From positions 1 to 64,000 of the forward strand of contig CBDCPI010000011.1 in NCBI GenBank assembly GCA_965220245.1: a DNA stretch of 64,000 nt, written 5' to 3'. Shown here in pieces: positions 45,450 to 54,367 of the stretch. The notes under the pieces were generated by a model that worked only from the letters and a program-made list of their open reading frames with translations, did not search any database and had not been told where the DNA came from. The stretch is from CBDCPI01 sp965220245. GTDB lineage: Bacteria; Chloroflexota; Dehalococcoidia; Lucifugimonadales; UBA3495. The position numbers were made by a program, and so were the translations under genes. The first letter of the stretch is position 1; every line of letters begins with the position of its first letter.

Positions 45450-45620
45450 GGCTAAGAGAGTGTTTCAAAATTCCCTTCTCCTTGGGGAGAAGGTTTAGGC
45501 TTGTCCTGAGCCTGCCGAAGGGATGAGGGGAAGTGCCTGGCGGTCGCCAGGGGAGTCCACAGCGAGAATGGCCCTCACCCTAACCCTCTCACAGAGGGAG
45601 AGGGAACTTTGGAGATACCT
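45450..45620. repeat. Dispersed repeat cluster
   Basis: Holds CTCCTTGGGGAGAAGGTT (also near 37670) and a TGTCCTGAGCCTGCCGAAGG-type unit, with a terminal inverted GGGAGAGGGAACTTTGGAGA half. No gene is present. Confidence 0.5.
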
Positions 45621-45848
45621 CTAAGCTCCGCCGGCGACCCATTCGGCCACTCTTTCACCGATCATAATGGCTGTGGCGTTGGTGTTGGCCCTGGGGACCT
45701 GGGGCATCACGGAGGAATCGGCCACCCATACTCCCAGCACTCCCCTGACGCGGCAGTGCTGGCCCACCACCGCCATAGGGTCGGTTTCCGGGCCCATCTT
45801 GCAAGTCCCCGAAACGTGGCGGGCCGTGCCGACGTTGTCACTTGTCTG
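45621..45848 (-). pseudogene. C-terminal fragment of a GMC oxidoreductase
   Basis: About 75 residues match the end of the GMC paralogues: HVSGTCKMGPETDPMAVVGQ with the catalytic His, DSSVMPQVPRANTNATAIMI with the conserved Asn, then GERVAEWV and a stop. Everything N-terminal to this is gone and replaced by the hicBA genes. It is the remnant of a sixth paralogue. Confidence 0.85.
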
Positions 45849-45913
45849 TTTTACTGGCAGCTTGATATTCTCAACGTGTGTTGGTGTTAGATCAAGCGCC
45901 GCCCCCAATCCCA

Positions 45914-46210
45914 TTAGTCCTCCATCCCGTACACTTCCCGGCGTATCTCCCGGGCATACCGGCGATACCCGCTGCCGGTCAACCGTAGGAATTGCTCTCT
46001 GGTCAGACCAGCGGATTCAATGGTTCTCCCCAAAGTTAGCGGGTCCATATCATGTCGCCTGTGGTCGGGCAAACTGAGACGGACACCGGGCATTTTCGGA
46101 TGCACCAAGTAATGATGTGAACCTTCCTGTCCGTCATCTCGCCAACCCACCATCTTGAGCCTGGTCATTGCATCGGCAAAAGCAACGCTCCTAATGAATG
46201 GGGGCATCAA
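45914..46210 (-). CDS. hicA: HicA-like mRNA interferase toxin
   Basis: The 98-residue product has the dsRBD-like HicA fold with the catalytic His in GSHHYLVHP (about residues 30-38), a GW upstream (GWRDDGQEG) and a LTLGRTIESAGLTREQF helix. HicA toxins cleave mRNA and are neutralised by HicB. Its ATG overlaps the stop of the upstream HicB-like gene by four bases. The ~30-residue tail after the typical domain is longer than usual. Confidence 0.78.
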   Translation of the reverse strand: MMPPFIRSVAFADAMTRLKMVGWRDDGQEGSHHYLVHPKMPGVRLSLPDHRRHDMDPLTLGRTIESAGLTREQFLRLTGSGYRRYAREIRREVYGMED

Positions 46211-46794
46211 CCTTTTATCTGGGTTACGCTAACAGTAGCCGATTTGACCGCATAGCCAGCTTTACGGTAATCGTCTAGCATCTCCAGCATACGACGCTCT
46301 ACCTCACGGGATTCAGCCATCAGCCATCCGGTAATGGCTTCCCTAATGTTTACAAGAGCCTCCTCCTCGTCCTCCCCTTGTGAATGACAACCGGGTAGAG
46401 CAGGGCAACTCACCGAGTAACCGTATTCGGACTCGATTAGCGCCACGTCATAGGTGGTCTCGAAGACCGAGAACTCAGTTGCCGCCGCCCTGTCCACCGG
46501 CTTGTAAGCTGCCAAAGTGGAGGCTGTGAACTGGAAACGGCGTGGGATATGTTTGTTTTCAGGCCGCGTTATAACCAGTTTCACCTTTTGGCCCGAGCCA
46601 AGAGTGTAGTCCATGCCATCAAGAGAACCAATGCCTAGTCCCACCTTGGTATTGCGGGCATGGCGGTCAATCTCGGTGATTTCCATCAACTTGGTCAACC
46701 GGTCCAGCACATCCGGTCGAATATCACGGGTCAAAAACTCTTTAAATCCGAATTCGGCAAACAGGACCTCTGCTACTTCTTTGCTGTCCATCAA
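46207..46794 (-). CDS. hicB: HicB-like antitoxin with an extra N-terminal domain
   Basis: Residues about 112-170 are a HicB domain: YDVALIESEYGYSVSCPALP and GCHSQGEDEEEALVNIREAI. The first ~110 residues (FGFKEFLTRDIRPDVLDRLT onward) are not part of the normal HicB and I do not recognise them; ordinary HicB proteins are 70-140 residues with a C-terminal DNA-binding motif. The gene overlaps hicA by four bases and precedes it, an order seen in hicBA operons. The extra domain may replace the DNA-binding part in autoregulation or bind another partner. Confidence 0.7.
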   Translation of the reverse strand: MMDSKEVAEVLFAEFGFKEFLTRDIRPDVLDRLTKLMEITEIDRHARNTKVGLGIGSLDGMDYTLGSGQKVKLVITRPENKHIPRRFQFTASTLAAYKPVDRAAATEFSVFETTYDVALIESEYGYSVSCPALPGCHSQGEDEEEALVNIREAITGWLMAESREVERRMLEMLDDYRKAGYAVKSATVSVTQIKG

Positions 46795-46834
46795 GTCTCC
46801 ATAAGAACTGCAGGGGTAAATCGGACGCCGCCAA

Positions 46835-48409
46835 CTATTGCGGCTTAGCCTGCCTGTTACCGGCCCGGCTAAGCTCCGCTGCGCTCCAATCGGCCACCCG
46901 CTCGCCGATCATGATGGTCGTAAGGTTGGTGTTGGCCCGGATTACGTCGGGCATTACGGAGGCGTCGGCTACCCGGAGACCTTCCACGCCGCGGACCCGG
47001 CAATACTGGTCGAGCACTGCCATCGGGTCGCTGTCCGGCCCCATCTTACAGGTCCCGGAAAGGTGTTGGCCTATAGAGACGTTTTCCAGCAGCCAAGCGT
47101 CCAAGTTCTCGTCGGACTGCAAGTCTTCCTCGGTGGGCGAAATCAGGCTGTCGACAATGTTGCTGAAGGACTCGTGCTCCATGAAGCCAACGCTCAAGCG
47201 GACCGCCTCCCGCATTCGTTCCCGGTCCCAAGCTTCTTCCAGATAGCGGCAGTTGATGAAGGGCTGAATGCCGGGGTCGGTGGAGGTCAACCGCACTTGG
47301 CCGGAGCTGACCGCCAACTCCATGATGCAAGTGAAACGGATGCCCTCCTCGGCCAGAGGATCGCCGCCCAAGGGAGTGGAGAAGGATGACGGCAGGATTT
47401 GCATGTCGTTTCGCAGGTCGGACCCACTCGCGGTGTACCGGAGGACCGTCTGAATTCGAGGGGCGGCGGCGTCCAAGGGGAAGTCGTCCTTCACCTTGAC
47501 CCGTACCGCAACCAGCGGATGGTCCCGCAGGTTCTGGCCTACTCCGGGGAGGTCGTGCACCACCGGTATCCCAATTTCCTGCAAATGGGCCGCCGGGCCA
47601 ACGCCGGAGAGCATTAGCAATTGGGGCGAGGCGATGGCCCCGGCGCTGAGGATAATTTGCTCGCCCTCGACCACGAATCTTTCGCCGCCGCTTTCAACCT
47701 CAACCCCGGTGGCCCGCTTGCCTTGGAAGAGGATGCGCCGGACCTGAACGTTGGCCCGGATGGTCAGGTTCATCCGGTGGCGATTGGGATTGATGTAGGT
47801 TAAAGCGGTGCTCATCCGCACCCCGTTGGGGTTGTTCATCGGCAACGGGCCCACACCGGTGGAGTCCGGATGGTTATGATCGTAGGTCTCGGCGTACCCG
47901 GCGTTGAGGCAAGCGCCGTAGAAGGCTTCCTGCAACGGCAGCCAAGCCTCCCGTTTGTGCCGCCGCACCGGCACCGGCCCGTCGAAGCCGTGAAAGTCGT
48001 CCCGGATGTCGGTGTCGGTCTCCAGCTTCCTGAAATAGGGCAGCACATTAATGAAACCCCACTCGTCGTTGCCCCAAGAGGCCCAACGGTCATAGTCCTC
48101 GGGCACACCCCGGAGGAATACCTGCCCGTTGATGGCGCTGGTGCCGCCCACCACCTTGCCTCTCGGCACGTTTACCGGCTCGGTCTGGACCGAGGAGCCT
48201 TGGCCGACAAAGGACCAGTTATGGGGCGCCCCCATCTCCGAGGCGGTGGGCATGTACCCGTACTTAAGGTCGTCCGGCACCTGCTCCAGGTCCGGGTAGT
48301 CGGGTCCGGCCTCCAGCAGCAGCACCGAGCGCTCCGGGTTTTCCGAGAGCCTGGTAGCCACCGTGCCGCCGGCCGACCCGGCGCCGATTACGATAAAGTC
48401 GTACTTCAT
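46835..48409 (-). CDS. GMC-family FAD oxidoreductase, paralogue 2
   Basis: A 524-residue GMC flavoprotein. GAGSAGG at residues 8-14 binds FAD, GTSAINGQVFLRG is signature 1, GAIASPQLLMLSGVGP signature 2, the catalytic His is in GQHLSGTCKMGP, and the Asn partner in ANTNLTTIMI. The last ~15 residues (LSRAGNRQAKPQ) extend past the family end. GGAGGACC precedes the ATG. The isochorismatase-like gene lies 54 bp upstream on the same strand, so the two GMC genes (this and 48998) and the hydrolase may form one operon. Confidence 0.9.
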   Translation of the reverse strand: MKYDFIVIGAGSAGGTVATRLSENPERSVLLLEAGPDYPDLEQVPDDLKYGYMPTASEMGAPHNWSFVGQGSSVQTEPVNVPRGKVVGGTSAINGQVFLRGVPEDYDRWASWGNDEWGFINVLPYFRKLETDTDIRDDFHGFDGPVPVRRHKREAWLPLQEAFYGACLNAGYAETYDHNHPDSTGVGPLPMNNPNGVRMSTALTYINPNRHRMNLTIRANVQVRRILFQGKRATGVEVESGGERFVVEGEQIILSAGAIASPQLLMLSGVGPAAHLQEIGIPVVHDLPGVGQNLRDHPLVAVRVKVKDDFPLDAAAPRIQTVLRYTASGSDLRNDMQILPSSFSTPLGGDPLAEEGIRFTCIMELAVSSGQVRLTSTDPGIQPFINCRYLEEAWDRERMREAVRLSVGFMEHESFSNIVDSLISPTEEDLQSDENLDAWLLENVSIGQHLSGTCKMGPDSDPMAVLDQYCRVRGVEGLRVADASVMPDVIRANTNLTTIMIGERVADWSAAELSRAGNRQAKPQ

Positions 48410-48463
48410 AATGGTCCTCCATGTTATAGGGGCTGGGGGACTAAAGGTTTGGAAATCTCACGG

Positions 48464-48985
48464 TCAGATTGCTTGCAAAAACTCCTGGGTGGTCATAACC
48501 GTGCCTTGGCGGGGGTACACTTTTTCGGTAAGCACCCGGTGTACCTCCGGGTCGGCGTCGGAGCAAGCGTCAGAGACTACGATGAATTTGTAGTTGACAT
48601 CGACGGCCCACCGCACCGAGGAAAGCACGCAACCGCTGGTGGCCACGCCCATCACGATCAAGGTGTCCTTTCCCATCTCCCGCAGGGTTACGTCTAAAGC
48701 CGTGGTGGAGAAGGGCCCCGGCTTGGTCTTGGTGACGACTAACTCCCCGGCGTTGGGGGCGACGCCTTGGTGGATTTCCACGTCGGGAGCGTACTCTTGG
48801 AAGGGGCCGCCCCGGTGCACCACGTAGATAACCGGAATTCCGGCACCCCTCGCTCCGGCAAGGGCTTCCGATGCGTGTTGGATGACCCCGTCCGGGTCGC
48901 TGGCAACGTTGTTAACAATGCGCTGCTGGAAGTCCATAATCAGCACTACGGCTTTGTCCCGGTCGATAGCAACTTGCTGCGTCAT
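48464..48985 (-). CDS. Isochorismatase-family cysteine hydrolase
   Basis: The 173-residue product has the triad: Asp18 in LIMDFQ, Lys86 or Lys88 in VVTKTKPGPF, and Cys119 in VATSGCV, preceded by the cis-peptide bond region typical of the family. Members hydrolyse vinyl ethers or amides such as nicotinamide or N-carbamoylsarcosine. It is sandwiched between two GMC genes with gaps of 12 and 54 bp, suggesting a joint pathway, for example hydrolysis of an amide followed by oxidation of the released alcohol or amine; this is inference. Confidence 0.85.
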   Translation of the reverse strand: MTQQVAIDRDKAVVLIMDFQQRIVNNVASDPDGVIQHASEALAGARGAGIPVIYVVHRGGPFQEYAPDVEIHQGVAPNAGELVVTKTKPGPFSTTALDVTLREMGKDTLIVMGVATSGCVLSSVRWAVDVNYKFIVVSDACSDADPEVHRVLTEKVYPRQGTVMTTQEFLQAI

Positions 48986-48997
48986 AAAGTCCCGTCC

Positions 48998-50536
48998 TTA
49001 TCCCGCTTGAATCGATTCCGCGATCTTTTCGGCAATCATAATAGTAGTAGCGTTGGTGTTGGCCCGGATAACGTCGGGCATGACCGAGGCGTCTACCACC
49101 CTCAAGCCCTGAATCCCGTATAACCGGCACTGCTGGTCTACCACCGCCAGGGGGTCAGAGTCCGGGCCCATTTTGCAGGTGCCCGAGATGTGCTGCGTTG
49201 TGGATACGTTATGCCTTAGCCAAGAGTCCAAAGCCTCATCGCTGGCTAGGTCCTCCGGCTCCGGCGTTATGATCCGCTTTACCAGGGCCTTGTAGGAGTC
49301 GTGCTCCAGTAGCTTGAGGCACAGCCGCACCGCTTCCCGCAGCCGTTGGCGGTCCCACGGGTCTTGGAGGTAGCGGTAGTCGAGGAACGGTTGCTCGCTG
49401 GGGTCCGTGCTCTTGAGCTTGAGCTCGCCTTGGCCTTTGGCCAACTCCAGAATGCAAGTAAACCGGATACCCTCCGCTTCCAACGGGTCCCCGGAAATGG
49501 GCGACGAGAAGGAAGACGCCATGATCTGCATATCGTTCCTAGTGTCCGACTCCTCGGCGGTGTAGCGCAGCCCCAACTGGGACCTGGGGGCTTGAGGGTC
49601 TAGGTCCACCTCGTCATGGACCTCCAGCGGAATCCTGACATTAGGGTGGTCTCTAAGGTTCTGACCGACTCCGGGCACATCGCGGACTAGGCCGATACCC
49701 ATTTCCCGTAGGTGGTCCGCCGGGCCGATGCCCGACAGCATCAATATCTGGGGAGAAGCGATGGCCCCGGCGCTGAGGATTACTTCCTCCGATTCCAGTT
49801 GGAATATTTCTCCCCCGCTTTCAACCTCAACTCCTGCTGCCTTTTGGCCTTCAAACAGCACCCGGCGGACCTGCACGTCACCCCGGACCGTCAAGTTCAG
49901 GCGGTGCCGGTTGGGGTTGAGGTAAGTAAGGGAGGTGCTCATGCGCACCCCTTCCGGGTTGTTCATCGGAATAGGGCCAACTCCCCAAGACTCAGGGTGG
50001 TTCATGTCCGGGTCGTGGGGGTACCCCACGCTGGTGCAGGCTGCGTAAAAGGCTTGCTGTACCGGCAGCCAGGTCTCCCGCTGATGGCGGCGGACCGGAA
50101 TGGGGCCGTCAAACCCGTGAAAGTCGTCCCGGATGTCGGTATCGGTCTCCAGCATCCTGAAGTAGGGCAATACGTTGATAAAGCCCCACTCATCGTTGCC
50201 CATCTCGGCCCAAGAATCGTAGTCCTCCGGGACACCCCGGAGCAGGACTTGGCCGTTTATAGATGAAGAGCCGCCCACCACCCGGCCCCGCGGCACCGGC
50301 ATGGACTCCCCTTGCTCTTCGGTGGGTTTGCCGGTGAATGACCAGTTGTGGGGCGCGTCGACGGCTGAGGCGGTCTGGTCATAGCCAAATTTCAAGTCGT
50401 CCGGATAACGCTCGAACTCCGGGTAGTCCGGGCCGGCCTCCAGCAACAGCACCGACCGGTTAGGGTCTTCGGATAAACGGGTGGCCAAGACACAGCCGGC
50501 CGAACCGGCGCCGATGATGATTACGTCGTACTTCAC
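48998..50536 (-). CDS. GMC-family FAD oxidoreductase, paralogue 3
   Basis: A 512-residue GMC flavoprotein starting at GTG 50536, which follows GGGAGGA and aligns with the other paralogues (KYDVIIIGAGSAG). Signature 1 GSSSINGQVLLRG, signature 2 GAIASPQILMLSGIGP, catalytic His in TQHISGTCKMGP and Asn in ANTNATTIMIAEKI are intact. The frame is open to 50611 upstream but that extension is unlike the family. It reads toward the isochorismatase gene and is likely co-transcribed. Confidence 0.9.
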   Translation of the reverse strand: MKYDVIIIGAGSAGCVLATRLSEDPNRSVLLLEAGPDYPEFERYPDDLKFGYDQTASAVDAPHNWSFTGKPTEEQGESMPVPRGRVVGGSSSINGQVLLRGVPEDYDSWAEMGNDEWGFINVLPYFRMLETDTDIRDDFHGFDGPIPVRRHQRETWLPVQQAFYAACTSVGYPHDPDMNHPESWGVGPIPMNNPEGVRMSTSLTYLNPNRHRLNLTVRGDVQVRRVLFEGQKAAGVEVESGGEIFQLESEEVILSAGAIASPQILMLSGIGPADHLREMGIGLVRDVPGVGQNLRDHPNVRIPLEVHDEVDLDPQAPRSQLGLRYTAEESDTRNDMQIMASSFSSPISGDPLEAEGIRFTCILELAKGQGELKLKSTDPSEQPFLDYRYLQDPWDRQRLREAVRLCLKLLEHDSYKALVKRIITPEPEDLASDEALDSWLRHNVSTTQHISGTCKMGPDSDPLAVVDQQCRLYGIQGLRVVDASVMPDVIRANTNATTIMIAEKIAESIQAG

Positions 50537-50730
50537 GTGGGTCCTCCCAGCGATAGCGGTGTTGGCGGCCTTGGCCGCCCACTTTGAATTGCTGGGAACA
50601 AGTTTATCCATCGGCCACCAGTTGTCAAATTATGGCTTGGCAAGGTAGTGGCTCAGTTTGAAATGATTGACGATATACCGCACCACTGCCAGAATAATTC
50701 TTGGACTCACCACAAGGGGGCATGGAAATT

Positions 50731-50931
50731 ATGACCACAACAATAGAGGAGAGGGTGAGTCGGCTCGAAGGCGGCTATGAACATCTGGCAACCAAGGCTG
50801 ACCTTGCTGAACTGAAGGCTAGCATTGCTGAACTGAAGGTTGAACTAATCAAGTGGATGGTCGGGCTAATGGTTGGGTCTGTCGCCGTGGCATCTTCAAT
50901 TGCGCTTTTCGTTCAGAGACTCTTCGGCTGA
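50731..50931 (+). CDS. Small coiled-coil membrane protein
   Basis: The 66-residue product has a heptad-like stretch VSRLEGGYEHLATKADLAEL and AELKASIAELKVELIK followed by one membrane helix (about 41-60), the layout of small DUF1640/Bdr-like coiled-coil anchors. ATG 50731 follows a G-rich run. The function is unknown. It stands alone between the GMC cluster and the Uma2 gene. Confidence 0.55.
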   Translation: MTTTIEERVSRLEGGYEHLATKADLAELKASIAELKVELIKWMVGLMVGSVAVASSIALFVQRLFG

Positions 50932-51041
50932 AGGAGACACTCCGTTTTCAAACTGAGCCACTGCTCTCGCGTGCATTATCGCATTGGCCGGGTACGCGCT
51001 GGTGTCCGGGCGCCTGTTTGATGGAACATTCTAACCGGTCT

Positions 51042-51596
51042 TCATCGCCGGCGCCGGAACAACCGCCAGACGGGGGTGGAGAAGCCGGGGAGAACGTCGC
51101 CGCCGTCAAGAATGTCGTCCTCCCCCAGGGTTACGGGGGTTGTGTTGGGGCGGTGTATGGTAAGGGTGGTGTTCTCCGGGTTGGCAACCCATACCATTCG
51201 GCTGCCGTAGCTGAGCCACATTGCCGCCTTGGCCGCCATTTCGGGGTTGGAGTTGCCGGGCGACTTGACTTCTACCGCTAGGTCGGGCGCAAGCTCCGGG
51301 TAGCCCAGCATATCCTCCGGGCTGTGTCCCGGAGCAAACCAGGCCGCATCCGGCGCGCGCACTGTATCCGGGTCGCGTTCCAAACGGAAACCGGGCTCTC
51401 CGGAGGCGACATCGCCATAGTCGTTGGCGTCAGCGTGGATGGATAAGGTCGTATCTATTCTACTCACCACTAAACCGTGTTTCTTTCCGGGAGCCATTTT
51501 TTCAACCAACACTCCGCGGATGAGTTCGTACCGCCTGCCATCGCGGGGCATTAGCAGCAGCTCGTCGGCGGTTATCAACTTTTGTTTAGTAGTCAT
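51042..51596 (-). CDS. Uma2-family (DUF820) restriction-like endonuclease
   Basis: The 184-residue product follows the Uma2 pattern: LITADELLLMPRDGRRYELI, RGVLVEKMAP, then RAPDAAWFAPG and LAVEVKSPGNS with the D...ExK-type active site (Asp in PDAAW, Glu and Lys in VEVKS), and MWLSYGSRMVWVANPEN near the end. The family is abundant in Cyanobacteria and Chloroflexota; its role is unclear. Start is at MTTKQK (51596). Confidence 0.85.
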   Translation of the reverse strand: MTTKQKLITADELLLMPRDGRRYELIRGVLVEKMAPGKKHGLVVSRIDTTLSIHADANDYGDVASGEPGFRLERDPDTVRAPDAAWFAPGHSPEDMLGYPELAPDLAVEVKSPGNSNPEMAAKAAMWLSYGSRMVWVANPENTTLTIHRPNTTPVTLGEDDILDGGDVLPGFSTPVWRLFRRRR

Positions 51597-52015
51597 CCGG
51601 CGCCGCACCAATTAGCTAGGGTAGGAATATTGCAGACCCATTTTAGCACTAGGGACTTCTTAACACTGGGACCCTGTCCAAACGCCCAATTGCGAGGGTG
51701 GCCTGCCCCTGTCCAGCGCCTACGACCCCCCAGGGCAACCACCCAACGCAACCACAAGGGTTGCCCCTACATTTCGTCATCGTGACCGCCGTAGGGGCGC
51801 CCCTTGTGGGCGTCCAAGGGTCGTGCCAAGTCAAAATGCGATTGCCCTGTGGCGCGGCGCCTTGGTTATGGACAAAACTTCCGCATTCCCGTTACTATTT
51901 CCTCCGTCACCATTAGCCTAATAAACCGGAGGCAGGCTGCCCCCTACCCCTGCCGTCTATTCTTCTTAAGGAAGAAGGGGGCGTTTCACCAAAGTAGCCA
52001 ATGCCGGAGGAGCGT
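51597..52015. other. Gap with a palindromic repeat upstream of the selenoprotein candidate
   Basis: Contains the inverted repeat 51752-51809; no gene seen. The ribosome site for 52016 (GGAGGAG) lies at about 52005. Confidence 0.5.
51752..51809. repeat. Inverted repeat around 20-base loop
   Basis: CCACAAGGGTTGCCCCTAC and GTAGGGGCGCCCCTTGTGG pair with two mismatches in 19. Confidence 0.75.
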
Positions 52016-52777
52016 ATGAAGGTCGAAGTTTTTACTCACCCTGGTTGATTTAGCTGCCGGACGTTAGAGGAATTCCTCTCGTCCAACGGTGTTCAGTATG
52101 AGCACCACGACGTGGCGACCGACGAAGCGGCCCGTGAGCACCTCAAGAACCGGGAAATAAAGTCGCTTCCGGTTACTATCATAGATGATGAAGAGGTCAT
52201 CATCGGGTACTACCCGAAGAAGCTGGTGCCCGCATTGAACTTGGGCGTGACCGTGGACCTCTCCGGAAAGACCGGGTGGTTGTCGGAAAAATACACCGCC
52301 GTCCTCAACGCGGCCATGAGAGCAACCGGCCAGCTATCCGGTGACCAACTCGCCGCAATGATTCCGTGGCGGCCGCAGAGCGCCCGGGACTTGATCGTCC
52401 ACATCATCTCCTTCCCGGAGCTTGCTTGGCTCAGCCACCAACACGGCAGCATGTCCACCGAGGATATGGCGGCGTCTAACGTCCGGCTGAAGGACATCGT
52501 AAGCGGCGATGCCATCGCGGAGTACGGACAGGGAGTCCTCAAGAACATCACCGAGTTCTTGGCCAGTGACAATACCGAGGCCTTCGACCGGGTGGTCCCG
52601 GCCCACTACGGCGGTGAAGTCACGGTGCTGGAGTTGCTTAACATCATCCTGAGCCACAGCACTCACCACCTGAAGCAGGTCTACTATTTCATGGAGCAGG
52701 AATTGCACTTGACCCTGCAAGACCCGGTGGCCGATGCCGACTTGGAGGGCATCGCAACGCCAACGGCGCTAATCTAG
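52016..52777 (+). CDS. Candidate selenocysteine glutaredoxin fused to a DinB-like domain
   Basis: From ATG 52016 (GGAGGAG six bases upstream) the frame reads MKVEVFTHPG, then TGA (52046-52048), then FSCRTLEEFLSSNG. The TGA replaces the first Cys of the C-x2-C redox motif (U11-F-S-C14), while the glutaredoxin cis-Pro (SLPV, Pro52) and a later EEVIIGYYPKKL stretch are intact. After it about residues 85-245 form a DinB-type four-helix bundle with LIVHI and SHSTHHLKQVYYF, its His metal site. The product is 253 residues with one TGA, and a stem-loop begins 10 bases after it. A nonsense mutation precisely at the redox Cys, leaving everything downstream intact, is less likely than selenocysteine insertion, though it cannot be excluded. 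A simpler start after the TGA (GTG 52112) has no ribosome site and would discard the active site. Confidence 0.75.
52059..52084 (+). promoter_or_regulatory. Possible bacterial SECIS-type stem-loop
   Basis: GGACG (52059-52063) pairs with CGTCC (52080-52084), and GAGG (52067-52070) with CCTC (52075-52078), with an AATT loop and a TTA/T internal bulge. The loop is 22 bases past the TGA, inside the usual range; if the top G-C pair opens, a G starts the loop as the consensus asks. Confidence 0.5.
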
Positions 52778-52815
52778 CACCAGAGCAACTATCAAACCGG
52801 CCTGGAGGTGCCAAG

Positions 52816-54363
52816 ATGAAATATGACTACATCGTGATTGGAGCCGGATCGGCGGGGGCGATTCTCGCGACGCGGCTGTCCGAGGACCCCAACCGGTCGG
52901 TGCTGTTGTTGGAAGCAGGCTCGGACTACCCCAACTTCGACCATCTCCCGGAAGAGGTGAAATTCGGCTACGCGACCGAAGCCGACGTGATGACCAGCGA
53001 CCACAACTGGCAGTTCGTTGGTAAGGGCACCGAAGAGGCTCCTCCCATGATGGTACCCAGGGGCAAGGTCACCGGCGGCTCCAGCGCCATCAACGGCCAG
53101 GTGTTCCTCCGCGGTGTGCCCGAGGACTACGACACTTGGGCGGCGATGGGTAACGACCAGTGGAATTTCCAGAGTCTGTTGCCCTACTTTCGCAAGCTCG
53201 AGACCGACACCGACTTTAGCGGCGATTTCCACGGCAACGACGGCCCCATCGTGATGCACCGTTTCAAAAGGGAGACTTGGCTTCCGGCCCAAGTGGCTTT
53301 CCACGAAGCTTGTCTGGCTGCGGGCTACCCCGACTGCGCTGACCATAATCACCCCGATTCTTGGGGAGTTGGGCCAACCCCGCTGAACAACCCCAACGGT
53401 ATTCGCATGAGCACGGCCTTGGGCTACCTGGACCAAGCCAGGCACCGGCTGAATCTGACCATCCGGCCCAACTGCACCGTCCACCGGCTGGTCTTCCAGG
53501 GCAACCGGGCCACTGGCGTGGAGCTCGAGAGCGGCGGCGAGACCTTTACCGTAGAAGGAGAGGAGATAATCCTCTCCGCCGGAGCGATCGGTTCCCCACA
53601 GATATTGATGCTCTCCGGCGTCGGTCCCGCCGACCACCTGCGCAGCCTCGGCATTCCTGTTGTGTCGGACAAACCGGGTGTCGGCCAGAACATGCGGGAC
53701 CATCCGGGGGTGTGGGTAACTTGGCGCACTAGGCAAGGCTTCGATCTGGACGGGTTGGCGCCCAGGATGCAGTTGACCCTCCGGTACACGGCCGCGGAGT
53801 CCGACCTGCGCAACGACATGAAGATTTCCATGCAGTCCTTCGCCACCGAGCGGGTGAACCGCGGCGGCAACCGGATGGAACCCCTCGGCATCCGCATGAC
53901 CGCCGGGATATACTTAGCCGTGGGCGCGGGAGAGTTGCGTCTGGCTTCGACCGACCCCACTGTACAGCCGGTCTTGGAATACCACTACCTTGAAGAGGAT
54001 TTCGACCGGAAGCGCTTGCGGGAGTCGGTGCGCATCTGCGTGGAGCTGGGTGAGCACGAGTCGTTCAAGGACATTATCCAAGAGCGGGTCGACCCAACGG
54101 ACGCCGACTTGGCTTCGGACGAAGCCCTTGACCGGTGGATGATGAAGGAGGTCACCACGTCGCAGCACATTTCCTGCACCTGTAAGATGGGGTCGGCAGC
54201 CGACCCCCTGGCCGTGGTGGACCAATTTGGCAAAGTGCACGGCCTAGAGGGACTGCGAGTAGTGGACGCCTCGATCATGCCCGACTGCATCCGCGCCAAC
54301 ACCAATGTAACCACCATGATGATCGGAGAAAGGGTCTCTGACTTTATTCTGCAAGGAAGGTGA
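52816..54363 (+). CDS. GMC-family FAD oxidoreductase, paralogue 4
   Basis: A 515-residue GMC flavoprotein. GAGSAGA (residues 8-14) binds FAD; GSSAINGQVFLRG and GAIGSPQILMLSGVGP are the two signatures; the catalytic His is in SQHISCTCKMGSAAD, where the usual GTC is CTC; the Asn is in ANTNVTTMMI. GGAGGTGCC precedes the ATG. The molybdenum hydroxylase gene starts four bases after its stop, so the two are almost certainly co-transcribed and probably work in one oxidation route. Confidence 0.9.
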   Translation: MKYDYIVIGAGSAGAILATRLSEDPNRSVLLLEAGSDYPNFDHLPEEVKFGYATEADVMTSDHNWQFVGKGTEEAPPMMVPRGKVTGGSSAINGQVFLRGVPEDYDTWAAMGNDQWNFQSLLPYFRKLETDTDFSGDFHGNDGPIVMHRFKRETWLPAQVAFHEACLAAGYPDCADHNHPDSWGVGPTPLNNPNGIRMSTALGYLDQARHRLNLTIRPNCTVHRLVFQGNRATGVELESGGETFTVEGEEIILSAGAIGSPQILMLSGVGPADHLRSLGIPVVSDKPGVGQNMRDHPGVWVTWRTRQGFDLDGLAPRMQLTLRYTAAESDLRNDMKISMQSFATERVNRGGNRMEPLGIRMTAGIYLAVGAGELRLASTDPTVQPVLEYHYLEEDFDRKRLRESVRICVELGEHESFKDIIQERVDPTDADLASDEALDRWMMKEVTTSQHISCTCKMGSAADPLAVVDQFGKVHGLEGLRVVDASIMPDCIRANTNVTTMMIGERVSDFILQGR

Positions 54364-54367
54364 ACTT

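Noticed and set aside
52112..52777. Start of the DinB gene at GTG 52112
   Set aside because: No ribosome site there and the glutaredoxin strands upstream are well formed and in frame from ATG 52016.
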